The position numbers were made by a program, and so were the translations under genes. Positions 31,749-40,278 of a DNA stretch of 64,000 nucleotides are shown one piece after another. The stretch's first letter is position 1. Each line of letters opens with the position of its first letter. The notes below the pieces were generated by a model. That model saw only the letters and a program-made list of their open reading frames with translations, was not told the origin of the DNA and ran no database searches. This DNA comes from Bacteroides sp. (GTDB lineage Bacteria > Bacteroidota > Bacteroidia > Bacteroidales > Bacteroidaceae): contig DXLM01000005.1 in assembly GCA_019414725.1 (NCBI GenBank), positions 1-64,000 on the forward strand. The letters run 5' to 3'.

Positions 31749-34523
31749 ATGTTTACGAGGGTAAGATTTGTTTTTTTAGGAGTTGCTTTATTATGTTCAC
31801 TCTCTGTTTTTGCACAGACACTTTCGGGAGTTGTGACAGATCAGAAGAGTAGAGAGGGATTGATTTCGGCTACGGTTCAACTGATAGCTGGGGATGGAAA
31901 AATCAACTATACATCTACCGATCTGAAAGGAATGTTTCAATTTAAGAAACTTCCGGCAGGTACTTATACGCTACAGATTTCATATGTAGGATATAAAACA
32001 TATAAGGAAGCCGTTATTATTCCTTCCTCTGGAGAAAAAAAGGTTAATGTAACGATGCGCGAGGATGTAAACCTGCTGGATGAGGTATCTGTTAATGCGC
32101 GTGCTACACGTGCCGAGCAGAAAGGAGACAGTTTGCTGTATAATGCTGAGGCCTTTAAAGTAATGCAAGGAAGTTCAGCCGAAGATTTATTGGCTAAGAT
32201 GCCGGGGATTGTTGTAGAAGGTGGAAGTATTCAGGCTCAAGGAGAGGAAGTGAAAAAGGTGCTAGTAGATGGGAAGGAATTTTTCGATGGAGATGTGAAT
32301 CTCGCCATTAAGAATTTACCTTCTGATATTATTGCAGGTATCGAGGTCTTCGATAAAAAAAGTGAGCAGGCAGAATTTACCGGGTTCGATGATGGCGAAG
32401 AAGTAAAAACTATCAATATTGTGACGAAGGGAGGATTCCGCCAGGGAACTTTTGGTGAAGTGTCGGCAGGATACGGTACTGAGGATCGTTATAAGGTAAA
32501 CGGTAATGTAAATTTCTTCAATGAAGATCGTCGTATTTCATTGTTGGGTATGTCGAACAATGTGAACCAGCAGAACTTCTCGCAGGAGGATTTAGCGGGA
32601 GTTATGTCTTCTGGAGCAAGTGGTAAGCGGCGTGGAGGTGGTCGTAACGGAGGACGTGGAGGTGCTTTCGGTGGAAATGCTTCTGATTTTATGGTAGGCA
32701 GTACAGGAGGTGTTACTTCGTCGAACGGACTTGGTATAAACTATGTGGATCAGTGGGGAGAGAAATGGAAGGTGACAGGCAGTTACTTTTTTAATCAGTC
32801 GGACAATCTGACACAGCAGCAGACCGAACGTGAATATTTCGACTCATCTCTTCCTGGAATGACTTACAGTGAGTATCAGGAAAGCTCTATGAAGAACTGG
32901 AACCATCGTTTTAATATGAAACTGGATTATCAGATAAGTAATAGAACCTCGTTACAGTTTCGTCCAACATTGAGCTTTCAGAATAATGACAGTCATGGAT
33001 TGCTTCAGGGACTGAATCTGTTGAATGGCATGTCTGATAATGAAACAGAAACTGCTACGTTGGGAGAAAACGATGCTTACAATGTTGGAGCTGACCTTAT
33101 CTTGCGTCATCGTTTCCTGAAGGAAGGACGTACCCTGTCGTTGATGCTCAGTGGGAAAATGAGCAATACCGATGGAAATACATATACAGATTATCTTAAT
33201 ACATTGTATAGTGCCGACGGCTTGTCGGAAACAGACAGCTACAGTCAGTGGAAGCAGACATTGAACCGTCAATATACCTTGCGTTCTAATCTGAGTTATA
33301 CGGAAAGGTTAACCGACTATATGCAGTTGCAGCTAGGATATAAGTTGAGTTATACCGATTCAGAAAATGACCGTAAGACGTATAAGAAGTCTGCGGTGAG
33401 CGATCTTTACGATCAGTTGGATGAAAGCCTGTCGAATGAGTATCAGTCGGGCTATCTTACTCAGGCAGGAAGTGTAGGACTTCGTTATCGTACCGGTAAA
33501 TTCAATGCTATGCTGGGAGTTGATGCACAATGGGCAGATTTGAGAGGTGATATGGTCTATCCGCAGGCAGACAATTTGTCGCACAGGTATTTTTCTATAT
33601 TGCCATCGTTTACCATGCGTTATTCTTTAGATCGGACCAATTCGCTACAGTTACGTTATCGCAGCAAATCATCTGCTCCTTCGGTTACGAGCTTGCAGAA
33701 TGTTATAGATAATTCCAATCCGCTTTTTCTTTCTGCGGGAAATCCGGACCTTGACCAGCAGTTATCACATACGGCAAATCTGCGTTATTTGCGTACGACA
33801 AAGTCTGGACATACGTTTATTGCCATGGTTGGGGCTACCATACAACAAGATTATGTAGCCGACAGTACTTTCGTTGCAAAAGAAGATATGGAGCTTACTC
33901 CGTCGGTCACACTGAGTAAGGGAGTACAGTTTACTCGTCCGGTAAATATGGATGGTTACTATAGTTTGCAGTCGATGCTGACTTATGGTTTCCCTATTGA
34001 TTTTATTCGGAGTAATATCAACCTCAGTCTTTCGGCTAATTATGCTAATGTACCTACTATTTTCGACGGAATAGAAAGTAAGACGCGTGAACTGAATCTG
34101 ATACCGAAGATTATTATTGGTAGCAATATAAGTAATAACCTTGATTTTACTGCGTCTTATTCAGCTGGTATCAATAAGATGTTCAGTTCTTTGGATACAG
34201 CTACAGGTAGTGATTATGTTACTCATACAGCTTCAGCAAAGTTGGGATGGACATTCTTCTGGGGGCTTACTTTCCGCAGTACGTTCGACTATATCGGATA
34301 TACTGGTCTGGATACAGGTACAGAAGATTATTTCTTATGGAATCTGTCACTAGGTAAAAAATTCCTGAAAAACAATGCAGCCGAAATCAGGGTGGAAGCT
34401 TTTGATGTGCTGAAGCAGAATCAGGCTTTTACTCATAGTATCGGAAGCAACTATTACGATTATATCAACAGCAATGTACTGAAACCTTATGCTATGATAA
34501 GTTTTGTATATACGATTCGATAA
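31749..34523 (+). CDS. Outer-membrane beta-barrel protein with carboxypeptidase-regulatory-like and plug domains
   Basis: A 924-residue outer-membrane protein started at ATG 31749 (a GTG two codons upstream is possible). A signal peptide ends near SVFAQ (about 22). A carboxypeptidase-regulatory-like domain (about 23-108; SGVVTDQKSREGLISATVQL) precedes a plug domain (about 110-230) and a large barrel ending in SFVYTIR. It lacks the SusC-specific features and has no SusD partner, so it belongs to the TonB-dependent receptor-like barrel group regulated by local two-component systems. An RG-rich stretch lies at about 291-308. The next gene, a small Spy-like protein, follows after 22 bases. Confidence 0.85.
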   Translation: MFTRVRFVFLGVALLCSLSVFAQTLSGVVTDQKSREGLISATVQLIAGDGKINYTSTDLKGMFQFKKLPAGTYTLQISYVGYKTYKEAVIIPSSGEKKVNVTMREDVNLLDEVSVNARATRAEQKGDSLLYNAEAFKVMQGSSAEDLLAKMPGIVVEGGSIQAQGEEVKKVLVDGKEFFDGDVNLAIKNLPSDIIAGIEVFDKKSEQAEFTGFDDGEEVKTINIVTKGGFRQGTFGEVSAGYGTEDRYKVNGNVNFFNEDRRISLLGMSNNVNQQNFSQEDLAGVMSSGASGKRRGGGRNGGRGGAFGGNASDFMVGSTGGVTSSNGLGINYVDQWGEKWKVTGSYFFNQSDNLTQQQTEREYFDSSLPGMTYSEYQESSMKNWNHRFNMKLDYQISNRTSLQFRPTLSFQNNDSHGLLQGLNLLNGMSDNETETATLGENDAYNVGADLILRHRFLKEGRTLSLMLSGKMSNTDGNTYTDYLNTLYSADGLSETDSYSQWKQTLNRQYTLRSNLSYTERLTDYMQLQLGYKLSYTDSENDRKTYKKSAVSDLYDQLDESLSNEYQSGYLTQAGSVGLRYRTGKFNAMLGVDAQWADLRGDMVYPQADNLSHRYFSILPSFTMRYSLDRTNSLQLRYRSKSSAPSVTSLQNVIDNSNPLFLSAGNPDLDQQLSHTANLRYLRTTKSGHTFIAMVGATIQQDYVADSTFVAKEDMELTPSVTLSKGVQFTRPVNMDGYYSLQSMLTYGFPIDFIRSNINLSLSANYANVPTIFDGIESKTRELNLIPKIIIGSNISNNLDFTASYSAGINKMFSSLDTATGSDYVTHTASAKLGWTFFWGLTFRSTFDYIGYTGLDTGTEDYFLWNLSLGKKFLKNNAAEIRVEAFDVLKQNQAFTHSIGSNYYDYINSNVLKPYAMISFVYTIR

Positions 34524-34545
34524 ATATTACTAAAAGACAATTGTC

Positions 34546-34857
34546 ATGAAGAAAATTATTTTTCTGGCTTTAGTAGCCTTACTGGGCATACATACAGTTG
34601 ATGCTCAGCGCAGAGGAGGAACTCGTACTCCAGAACAGATAGTAGAAAAGCTCGACAAGAAGCTGAACCTGACTGATGAGCAGGAAAAGCAGATTACTGA
34701 ACTTTATACGGAATTTTTCAAGAAAGAACTTTCACGTGAGGAGCGGAGAAGTGAAATGGAAAAGCTAAATGAGAAAATCACTTCTTTGCTGACAGATGAA
34801 CAGAAAGAAGCTTTCGAACAGATGAAAAAGGAACGTCCGCAACGTAAACGTTCCTGA
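34546..34857 (+). CDS. Small periplasmic Spy/CpxP-like protein
   Basis: A 103-residue secreted protein: signal peptide about 1-20 (ending VDAQ), then charged helices. Two LTDEQ motifs (42-46 and 82-86) recall the LTxxQ signature of CpxP/Spy, envelope stress chaperones. The C-terminus is basic (KKERPQRKRS). It shares an operon with the barrel gene and is probably controlled by the LytTR pair, which suggests an envelope stress or outer-membrane assembly role. The family assignment is by motif only. Confidence 0.75.
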   Translation: MKKIIFLALVALLGIHTVDAQRRGGTRTPEQIVEKLDKKLNLTDEQEKQITELYTEFFKKELSREERRSEMEKLNEKITSLLTDEQKEAFEQMKKERPQRKRS

Positions 34858-34878
34858 TAGTAAAAACTCCTGTTATCT

Positions 34879-34922
34879 ATTCCTTCAGATATCTTCACTG
34901 GATTGTCTGAAGGAATTTTTTT
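34879..34922 (+). terminator. Terminator after the Spy-like gene
   Basis: ATTCCTTCAGA (34879-34889) and TCTGAAGGAAT (34906-34916) form a perfect 11-bp stem followed by a T run. Confidence 0.85.
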
Positions 34923-34965
34923 GTAGATAATAGTCTGGAAATTTGTATTCTTCAGTTTAGGGCTA

Positions 34966-35004
34966 ATAAATAAAAAGTACCGACTTTTTGAAAAAATCGG
35001 TACT
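34966..35004 (-). terminator. Terminator after the DUF349 gene
   Basis: AGTACCGA (34976-34983) and TCGGTACT (34997-35004) form an 8-bp stem. On the minus strand a T-rich tail (tttttatttatt) follows, 30 bases past the DUF349 stop codon. Confidence 0.75.
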
Positions 35005-35033
35005 CTTATTCTAAAATATGAATTTTGTTTGGT

Positions 35034-36836
35034 TTATTCTTCGTTCAGCTTTTCATCGATAGCTTGTATTTTTTTCAAAACCAGTTCCATTTCACCTTTC
35101 AAGCGTTCAATCTTACGGGTAATTTCAGTTACAAGGGTATTACCTTTTTTCGAAGCAGACGATAAAAATCCTAGATTATTTTCATAAGTCTGAATGTCAT
35201 TTTTCAGCCCTTCGTATGTACGTACCAGTTTTTCACGGTCACGGTATAAGTTATCACCTTTATTCAAACCCGATTTGAAATTACTTAATTTCTTTTCAGA
35301 AGCTGAAATATTCAGTTTGTCAAACAGTTTGTCTATCAAGCCGTGGAACTCATTGTATAAACGGTCTTTTTCTTTGAACGGAACATGACCTATGCTGTTC
35401 CATTCTTTCATTAAAGCACGTGTTTGTTCCGATGTTGTTTCATCTGTTGTTCCCGATGCGTCAAGTGCAGCCAGCTGTTTGATGATTTCCTCTTTCTTTG
35501 CCATGTTTTCAAACTCTACCGAGCGTTGTGAAGAAGTAGCTTTATTCTTTTGTGCAAAGAAATAATCGCAAGCTCCGATAAAGCGTTTCCATACAGCGTC
35601 TGAATGCTTTTTGGCAACAGGACCGATGTTTTTCCATTCTTTCTGCAATTTAGTCAGAATTTCTGCAGTTTCTTTCCAGTCAGTGCTGTCTTTCAGAGCT
35701 TCTGCCTTTTCGCATAAAGCTTTTTTCTTTTCAAGATTTTCGGCCATGCTTTCTTTTACAGACTTGAAGAAAGCAGCTTTTCGTTTGAAAAACTCATCGC
35801 AGGCTGCACGGAAACGTTCGAATATTTTCACATTCATCTTTTGCGGAGCATATCCGATAGTTTTCCATTTAGCTTGCAAAGCGAGAATTTCCTGAGTTTT
35901 GTCTTCCCAGTCGGCGAAAGTCTTGAATGTATCATATTCCATTGACTCTACAATTTCGCAGATAACAGTCTTCTGGTCCAGGTTATTCTGTTCTTTTTCC
36001 TTCAGAGCTTCAAAGTGTTGCTGATGGCGGCGGTTTACTGCTGAAGAAGCGGCTTTAAACCGTGCCCAGATACTTTCACGCAGTTCTTTGGCTACCGGAC
36101 CGATACTGCGGAATTCCTGATGTAATTTTTGTAATTGATGGAAAGCTGATACAACATCTGGTTCTTCTGCCAGTTTTTCGGCTGCCTCACACAGATAGGT
36201 TTTCTGTTCCAGATTCTTTTTGAAATCATATTCACGGAATTCATTGTTAAGCTTTACCATGTCATAGAACTTTTCAGTGTAAAGCTGATATGTTTTCCAC
36301 AATTCGTTTATTTTACCAACAGGAATCTGTTTGATTTCATTCCATTTCTGCTGAAGCTGCTTAAATTCGTTATAGATCTTTCCTGTATCTTCCGTATTTT
36401 CGGTAAGCGCTTTCATCTTTTCCAGGATTTCGAGCTTCTTTTGCAGGTTTTCTTCTTTTTCCTGTTCCTGTTCTGCTGCCATAACACTACGTTTCTCTTT
36501 GATGGAACTCATGATTTCCTTGAATTTAGCTTCCAGCGGGTCGGGGGCCGGAGTGAAATCTTCAGGGTTTCCGCCTTGCTCGATAAAGTTCTTTCTCGCT
36601 GTATCTTGCTCGCTTTTGTGCAATTTGTAGAACGTTTGTTTCAGGTAGTCTATTTCTTGTTTGTCTGCATCGCAGGTATTATTGTTGATTTCTGTTAAGC
36701 GTTCTATTACTTCTTCTTGCGTTTGTTTTGGAGAATACAACGTCTTTTCATCATTCTCAACAGTAGAAACCGGAGTTTCGGGAGTGTTTTCTGCCGGAAC
36801 TTCAGTTAGTGGACGGGTTGTTTCATTTACTTCCAT
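35034..36836 (-). CDS. DUF349-repeat coiled-coil protein
   Basis: A 600-residue cytoplasmic, strongly helical and charged protein. After an acidic, disordered N-terminus (about 1-40) it carries several DUF349 repeats of about 70-75 residues, each with a W-x-x-I/L-G core: KWNEIKQIPVGKINELW, EFRSIGPVAKELRESIW, KWKTIGYAPQKMN, EWKNIGPVAKKHSDAVW and EWNSIGHVPFKEKDRLY. The last about 80 residues are coiled coil (YENNLGFLSS...IERLKGEMELVLKKI). DUF349 proteins are poorly characterised; no enzymatic motif is visible. It is a single-gene unit with its own terminator. Confidence 0.88.
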   Translation of the reverse strand: MEVNETTRPLTEVPAENTPETPVSTVENDEKTLYSPKQTQEEVIERLTEINNNTCDADKQEIDYLKQTFYKLHKSEQDTARKNFIEQGGNPEDFTPAPDPLEAKFKEIMSSIKEKRSVMAAEQEQEKEENLQKKLEILEKMKALTENTEDTGKIYNEFKQLQQKWNEIKQIPVGKINELWKTYQLYTEKFYDMVKLNNEFREYDFKKNLEQKTYLCEAAEKLAEEPDVVSAFHQLQKLHQEFRSIGPVAKELRESIWARFKAASSAVNRRHQQHFEALKEKEQNNLDQKTVICEIVESMEYDTFKTFADWEDKTQEILALQAKWKTIGYAPQKMNVKIFERFRAACDEFFKRKAAFFKSVKESMAENLEKKKALCEKAEALKDSTDWKETAEILTKLQKEWKNIGPVAKKHSDAVWKRFIGACDYFFAQKNKATSSQRSVEFENMAKKEEIIKQLAALDASGTTDETTSEQTRALMKEWNSIGHVPFKEKDRLYNEFHGLIDKLFDKLNISASEKKLSNFKSGLNKGDNLYRDREKLVRTYEGLKNDIQTYENNLGFLSSASKKGNTLVTEITRKIERLKGEMELVLKKIQAIDEKLNEE

Positions 36837-36964
36837 CGTATATAGATTTTAAAGAATTATGTCGGCTTATCTTAATCCGTAGTTACAAATTAAAAGAATA
36901 AAATCTGATTTTCAATATTTTTTTCTAAATTTTTTTGCATTAAATAAGTTTTGGGGATTCCTTA

Positions 36965-37019
36965 TTAAGAATAAAAGGCATGGAGGCTGTTTCAGTATTT
37001 ATAAGAACAAGCCTCCATG
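36965..37019 (-). terminator. Terminator after mgtE
   Basis: CATGGAGGC (36979-36987) pairs with GCCTCCATG (37011-37019), extended by TGTT/AACA with a bulge. On the minus strand ccttttattctt follows. It lies 11 bases past the mgtE stop. Confidence 0.75.
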
Positions 37020-37030
37020 TATGAAAATAT

Positions 37031-38371
37031 TTAAGAAAGCAATACGGTGATTCCCATGTACATCATCATACCTATAATGTCATTGGTGATTGATATAAAC
37101 GGTCCGGTAGCAATTGCCGGATCAATTTTCAGTTTTTCCAGTGTCATGGGAACGAGTGTACCGAAAATAGAAGCAAACATAACTACGGCAAACAGGCTGA
37201 TGGAAACAGAATAACTGACTGTAGCGGTCGCTCCAAAACGGATAAAGTTGTAAATATATACCAGCATGGAAATGATTGTTGCATTAATAAGAGCAACGAC
37301 CGATTCCTTTAATATTTGCTGAAAAGTATTTCCAGAGTCGAGCGAACTGTTGGCAAGTCCCTGAACGACAAGAGCAGACGATTGTGTTCCTACATTTCCT
37401 CCTGTTCCACCGATAAGCGGAATATACAGGGCCATTTCGGGATGTGCCGCAAAAGTTGTATCAAAATTACCCAATATCATGGAGTTTCCGATACCTCCCA
37501 GCATACCAATGAGCAGCCAGGGGAGACGTGCCGTTGTCTGACGGAATACATTATCGTGCGATTCTACGTCCTGTGACAAACCGGAAGCCAACTGGTAATC
37601 TCTTTCGGCCTGTTCGCGAACTTCATCCATTACGTCGTCTACTGTAATACGTCCTACCAGGCGTCCGATACTGTCTACTACCGGAACAGCCACTAAGTCG
37701 TATTTCTCGATGACTTGTACTACTTCTTCCAGCGGGGTATCTACATGTACCGATATCGGATCTTTTTTCATTACATGCTTTACTTTCGAAACCGATGGGC
37801 TGGTGATCATTTTCTTTAAAGGAAATACTCCACGCAACCGTTCATCGTCATCTACTACATACACATAGTAGATTTCGTCCATTTCCTCGGCCTGAATTCT
37901 CATTTCGCGAAGGCATTCGGGCATACTCCAGTTTTCATTTACGATAACCATTTCTGTACCCATCAAACCACCGGCTGTATCTTCATCGTATTTCAACAGA
38001 TCTACAATGTCGCCTGCCTGTTCGATGTCTTCGATGTGCGAAAGAATTTCCTCCTGCTTGTCCTCGTCCATGTCACGGATGATGTCTACAGCATCATCAG
38101 AGTCCATGTAGTCGACAAAACGTTTGGCAATAGTTTCCGAAGGCAATATTTCGAGGAATTTCTTACGCGCGTCTTCATCCATTTCAATCAGTACGTCGGC
38201 AGCTTTTTCATTGTCGAGTAACAGATAAATGGAGCGCGCTTCTTCTGCATCAAGTTCATCGCACAATTCGGCAATATCAGCTGGATGCAGTTCTTGCAGA
38301 AACTCTTTTAGTTCCTCCGATTTTTTATTTTCGATCAGTTCTGATACCTTTTTAATTTCTTCGCTTTCCAT
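37031..38371 (-). CDS. mgtE: Magnesium transporter MgtE
   Basis: A 446-residue Mg2+ channel. The superhelical N domain (about 1-130, acidic, ADIAELCDELDAEE) precedes two CBS domains (about 132-255; VYVVDDDERLRGVFPLKK and KYDLVAVPVVDSIGRLVGRITVDDVMDEV), a plug helix and a five-helix membrane domain with the PLIGGTGGNVGTQSSALVVQGLA pore motif. The cytoplasmic domains close the pore at high Mg2+. It starts 3 bases after rsmA and is cotranscribed with it. A second Mg2+ importer, MgtA, is encoded at 46888. Confidence 0.94.
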   Translation of the reverse strand: MESEEIKKVSELIENKKSEELKEFLQELHPADIAELCDELDAEEARSIYLLLDNEKAADVLIEMDEDARKKFLEILPSETIAKRFVDYMDSDDAVDIIRDMDEDKQEEILSHIEDIEQAGDIVDLLKYDEDTAGGLMGTEMVIVNENWSMPECLREMRIQAEEMDEIYYVYVVDDDERLRGVFPLKKMITSPSVSKVKHVMKKDPISVHVDTPLEEVVQVIEKYDLVAVPVVDSIGRLVGRITVDDVMDEVREQAERDYQLASGLSQDVESHDNVFRQTTARLPWLLIGMLGGIGNSMILGNFDTTFAAHPEMALYIPLIGGTGGNVGTQSSALVVQGLANSSLDSGNTFQQILKESVVALINATIISMLVYIYNFIRFGATATVSYSVSISLFAVVMFASIFGTLVPMTLEKLKIDPAIATGPFISITNDIIGMMMYMGITVLLS

Positions 38372-38374
38372 ACC

Positions 38375-39163
38375 TTACTCAGTTGCGAGTGCCTGTTCCA
38401 CCCGGTTGGTCAATTCTATGAAGTCTTCTACCGATAACTGTTCCGGACGTTTGTTGAATATAGGATCTGCACTGAGTGGGTTTCCTTTTTCCAGTATCGG
38501 AGAAATGGAGTTACGCAATGTCTTGCGACGTTGGTTGAACGTAGTTTTTACTATTTGCTTGAACAGCTTCTCGTTACATCCCAGCTCCTTGGTTTCGTTG
38601 CGTGTCATGCGTATTACGGCACTTTTAACCTTGGGAGGAGGATTAAACACATGCTCGTGTACGGTAAACAGATATTCTACTTTATACCAAGCCTGAATCA
38701 GTACGCTCAGAATACCGTATGTCTTGTTTCCCGGACAAGCGGCGATACGTTCGGCTACTTCTTTCTGTATCATGCCTGTACAGCAAGGTATCAGATCTTT
38801 GTAATCGAGCATTTTAAAAAATATCTGGCTGGAGATATTATACGGATAGTTACCTGTCAGGACAAAAGGGTTTCCATTGAACAGAGCAGATAAATCCATT
38901 TTCAGAAAGTCCTGTTCAATAATATTGTCACCCAGCTCTGCAAAATTCTCCCGTAGGTAAGCAACTGATTCAAAATCCAGTTCTACTACCTTTACCGGTC
39001 TTCCTTTCGGGATGAGAAATTGCGTCAACACTCCCATACCAGGTCCTACTTCCAATATCGGCAGGTCAGGGCAGGTATCTACTGTATCGGCTATGTCTTT
39101 TGCCACTTGCAAGTCTTTCAGAAAGTGCTGTCCTAAGAACTTTTTCGGTTTAACTAATTTCAT
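38375..39163 (-). CDS. rsmA: 16S rRNA dimethyladenosine transferase (KsgA)
   Basis: A 262-residue SAM-dependent methyltransferase that dimethylates the two adjacent adenines near the 3' end of 16S rRNA. Signatures are KKFLGQHFLKD (7-17), the SAM motif LEVGPGMG (37-44), ELDFESV (61-67) and GNYPYNIS (104-111, the catalytic NxPY loop as NYPY). The length is normal. It leads a two-gene operon with mgtE. Its promoter overlaps that of the divergent gene at 39265. Confidence 0.95.
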   Translation of the reverse strand: MKLVKPKKFLGQHFLKDLQVAKDIADTVDTCPDLPILEVGPGMGVLTQFLIPKGRPVKVVELDFESVAYLRENFAELGDNIIEQDFLKMDLSALFNGNPFVLTGNYPYNISSQIFFKMLDYKDLIPCCTGMIQKEVAERIAACPGNKTYGILSVLIQAWYKVEYLFTVHEHVFNPPPKVKSAVIRMTRNETKELGCNEKLFKQIVKTTFNQRRKTLRNSISPILEKGNPLSADPIFNKRPEQLSVEDFIELTNRVEQALATE

Positions 39164-39212
39164 TCCGTATGTATTTTCTCGATATAAATAAAGATTTATT
39201 CTAGCAAGATAT

Positions 39213-39235
39213 TATCTTTGCATCGTGCAAATGTA
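39213..39235. promoter_or_regulatory. Back-to-back overlapping promoters for rsmA-mgtE and the divergent membrane protein
   Basis: TATCTTTG on the plus strand (39213-39220) and TACATTTG on the minus strand (39228-39235) face each other with 7 bases between, inside a TTTGCA-TCG-TGCAAA palindrome. Each start site would fall within or next to the other promoter's -7 box. Neither shows a clear TTTG at -33. Confidence 0.5.
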
Positions 39236-39264
39236 AGCATTAATCTTTAATAAATGATTAGGTT

Positions 39265-40278
39265 TTGGAACGAACTGATATAAAAAAACTCATAAATAAA
39301 GTCTTTCAGGTAGCTTTGCCTTTGGTGTTAGGGGCGGTTATTTTGCTATGGACGTATCATGGATTCAACTTCCGGCATGTTTATGAGGTGATGGACGGAG
39401 GTATGAATTATGGCTGGATGCTTTTTTCACTGGTTTTTGGCGTCTTCGGTCATCTGTTTCGCGGGTGGCGCTGGAACCTGGCATTGGCTCCTCTTGGTGA
39501 ACATCCTAAAATTTCGAATAGTGTGTATGCCATATTTATTGCTTATGCGGCCAATCTGGTTTTACCTCGGGTAGGAGAGGTTTCGCGCTGCGGCATACTT
39601 GCAAAATATGACAATGTTTCTTTTTCCAAATCTCTTGGAACGGTCGTTTCCGAACGTTTAGTTGATTCTGTCTGTGTACTGCTTATTACCGCAGGTACGC
39701 TGTTGCTTCAGTCGGGAGTCTTTGCCCGTTTCTTTCGTATAACAGGTACTGACGGAGCTTTTTTTCTGCATTTGTTTTCGTCGACTAATTTTTATATAAC
39801 GTTAATCTGTATAGTAGCGGCTTTGGTTCTGCTTTTCTGGCTGATACGTAATCTGACAATTTTTGCTAAGGTCAGGGGACTGATTAAAAATGTCTGGCTA
39901 GGATGTCTTTCCATCCGTCAGGTACACCGTCCGGTATTGTATATCATTTATACTGTCGCTATCTGGTTATGTTATTATCTGCATTTTTATCTGACGTTTT
40001 ACTGTTTCGACTTTTCTGCCGGACTAGGCTGGGTTGCCGGACTGGTATTGTTTGTGGTAGGGAGTATTGCCGTTATTGTTCCTACACCAAATGGAGCGGG
40101 TCCGTGGCACTTTGCTGTCATCACCATGATGATGATGTACGGAGTAAGTAAGGAAGATGCAGGAATATTTGCGCTTTTAGTGCATGGTATTCAAACCTTT
40201 TTATTAATTTTGTTAGGAATATATGGACTGGTGGCTTTGCCGCTTACAAATAAAAATAAAACTAAAACCTATGAATGA
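39265..40278 (+). CDS. LPG-synthase-like (UPF0104) integral membrane protein
   Basis: A 337-residue protein with about 8 transmembrane segments, matching the flippase-like N-terminal membrane domain of lysyl-phosphatidylglycerol synthases (UPF0104/AglD type). Characteristic parts are FRGWRWNLAL, the NLVLPRVGEVSRCGILAKYD segment (about 94-113) and VPTPNGAGPWHFAV near the end. The soluble aminoacyl-transferase half of MprF is absent. The only in-frame start is TTG at 39265, since a TAG lies two codons upstream; a nine-codon reading frame beginning ATG at 39254 overlaps it. The function is unknown, perhaps lipid or glycolipid flipping. Its end overlaps pepD by 8 bases. Confidence 0.82.
   Translation: MERTDIKKLINKVFQVALPLVLGAVILLWTYHGFNFRHVYEVMDGGMNYGWMLFSLVFGVFGHLFRGWRWNLALAPLGEHPKISNSVYAIFIAYAANLVLPRVGEVSRCGILAKYDNVSFSKSLGTVVSERLVDSVCVLLITAGTLLLQSGVFARFFRITGTDGAFFLHLFSSTNFYITLICIVAALVLLFWLIRNLTIFAKVRGLIKNVWLGCLSIRQVHRPVLYIIYTVAIWLCYYLHFYLTFYCFDFSAGLGWVAGLVLFVVGSIAVIVPTPNGAGPWHFAVITMMMMYGVSKEDAGIFALLVHGIQTFLLILLGIYGLVALPLTNKNKTKTYE

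Noticed and set aside
31749..34523. SusC-type glycan receptor / polysaccharide utilisation locus
   Set aside because: No SusD-like lipoprotein, no glycoside hydrolases nearby, and the domain layout is that of other barrel proteins; the same holds for the gene at 42077-44398.
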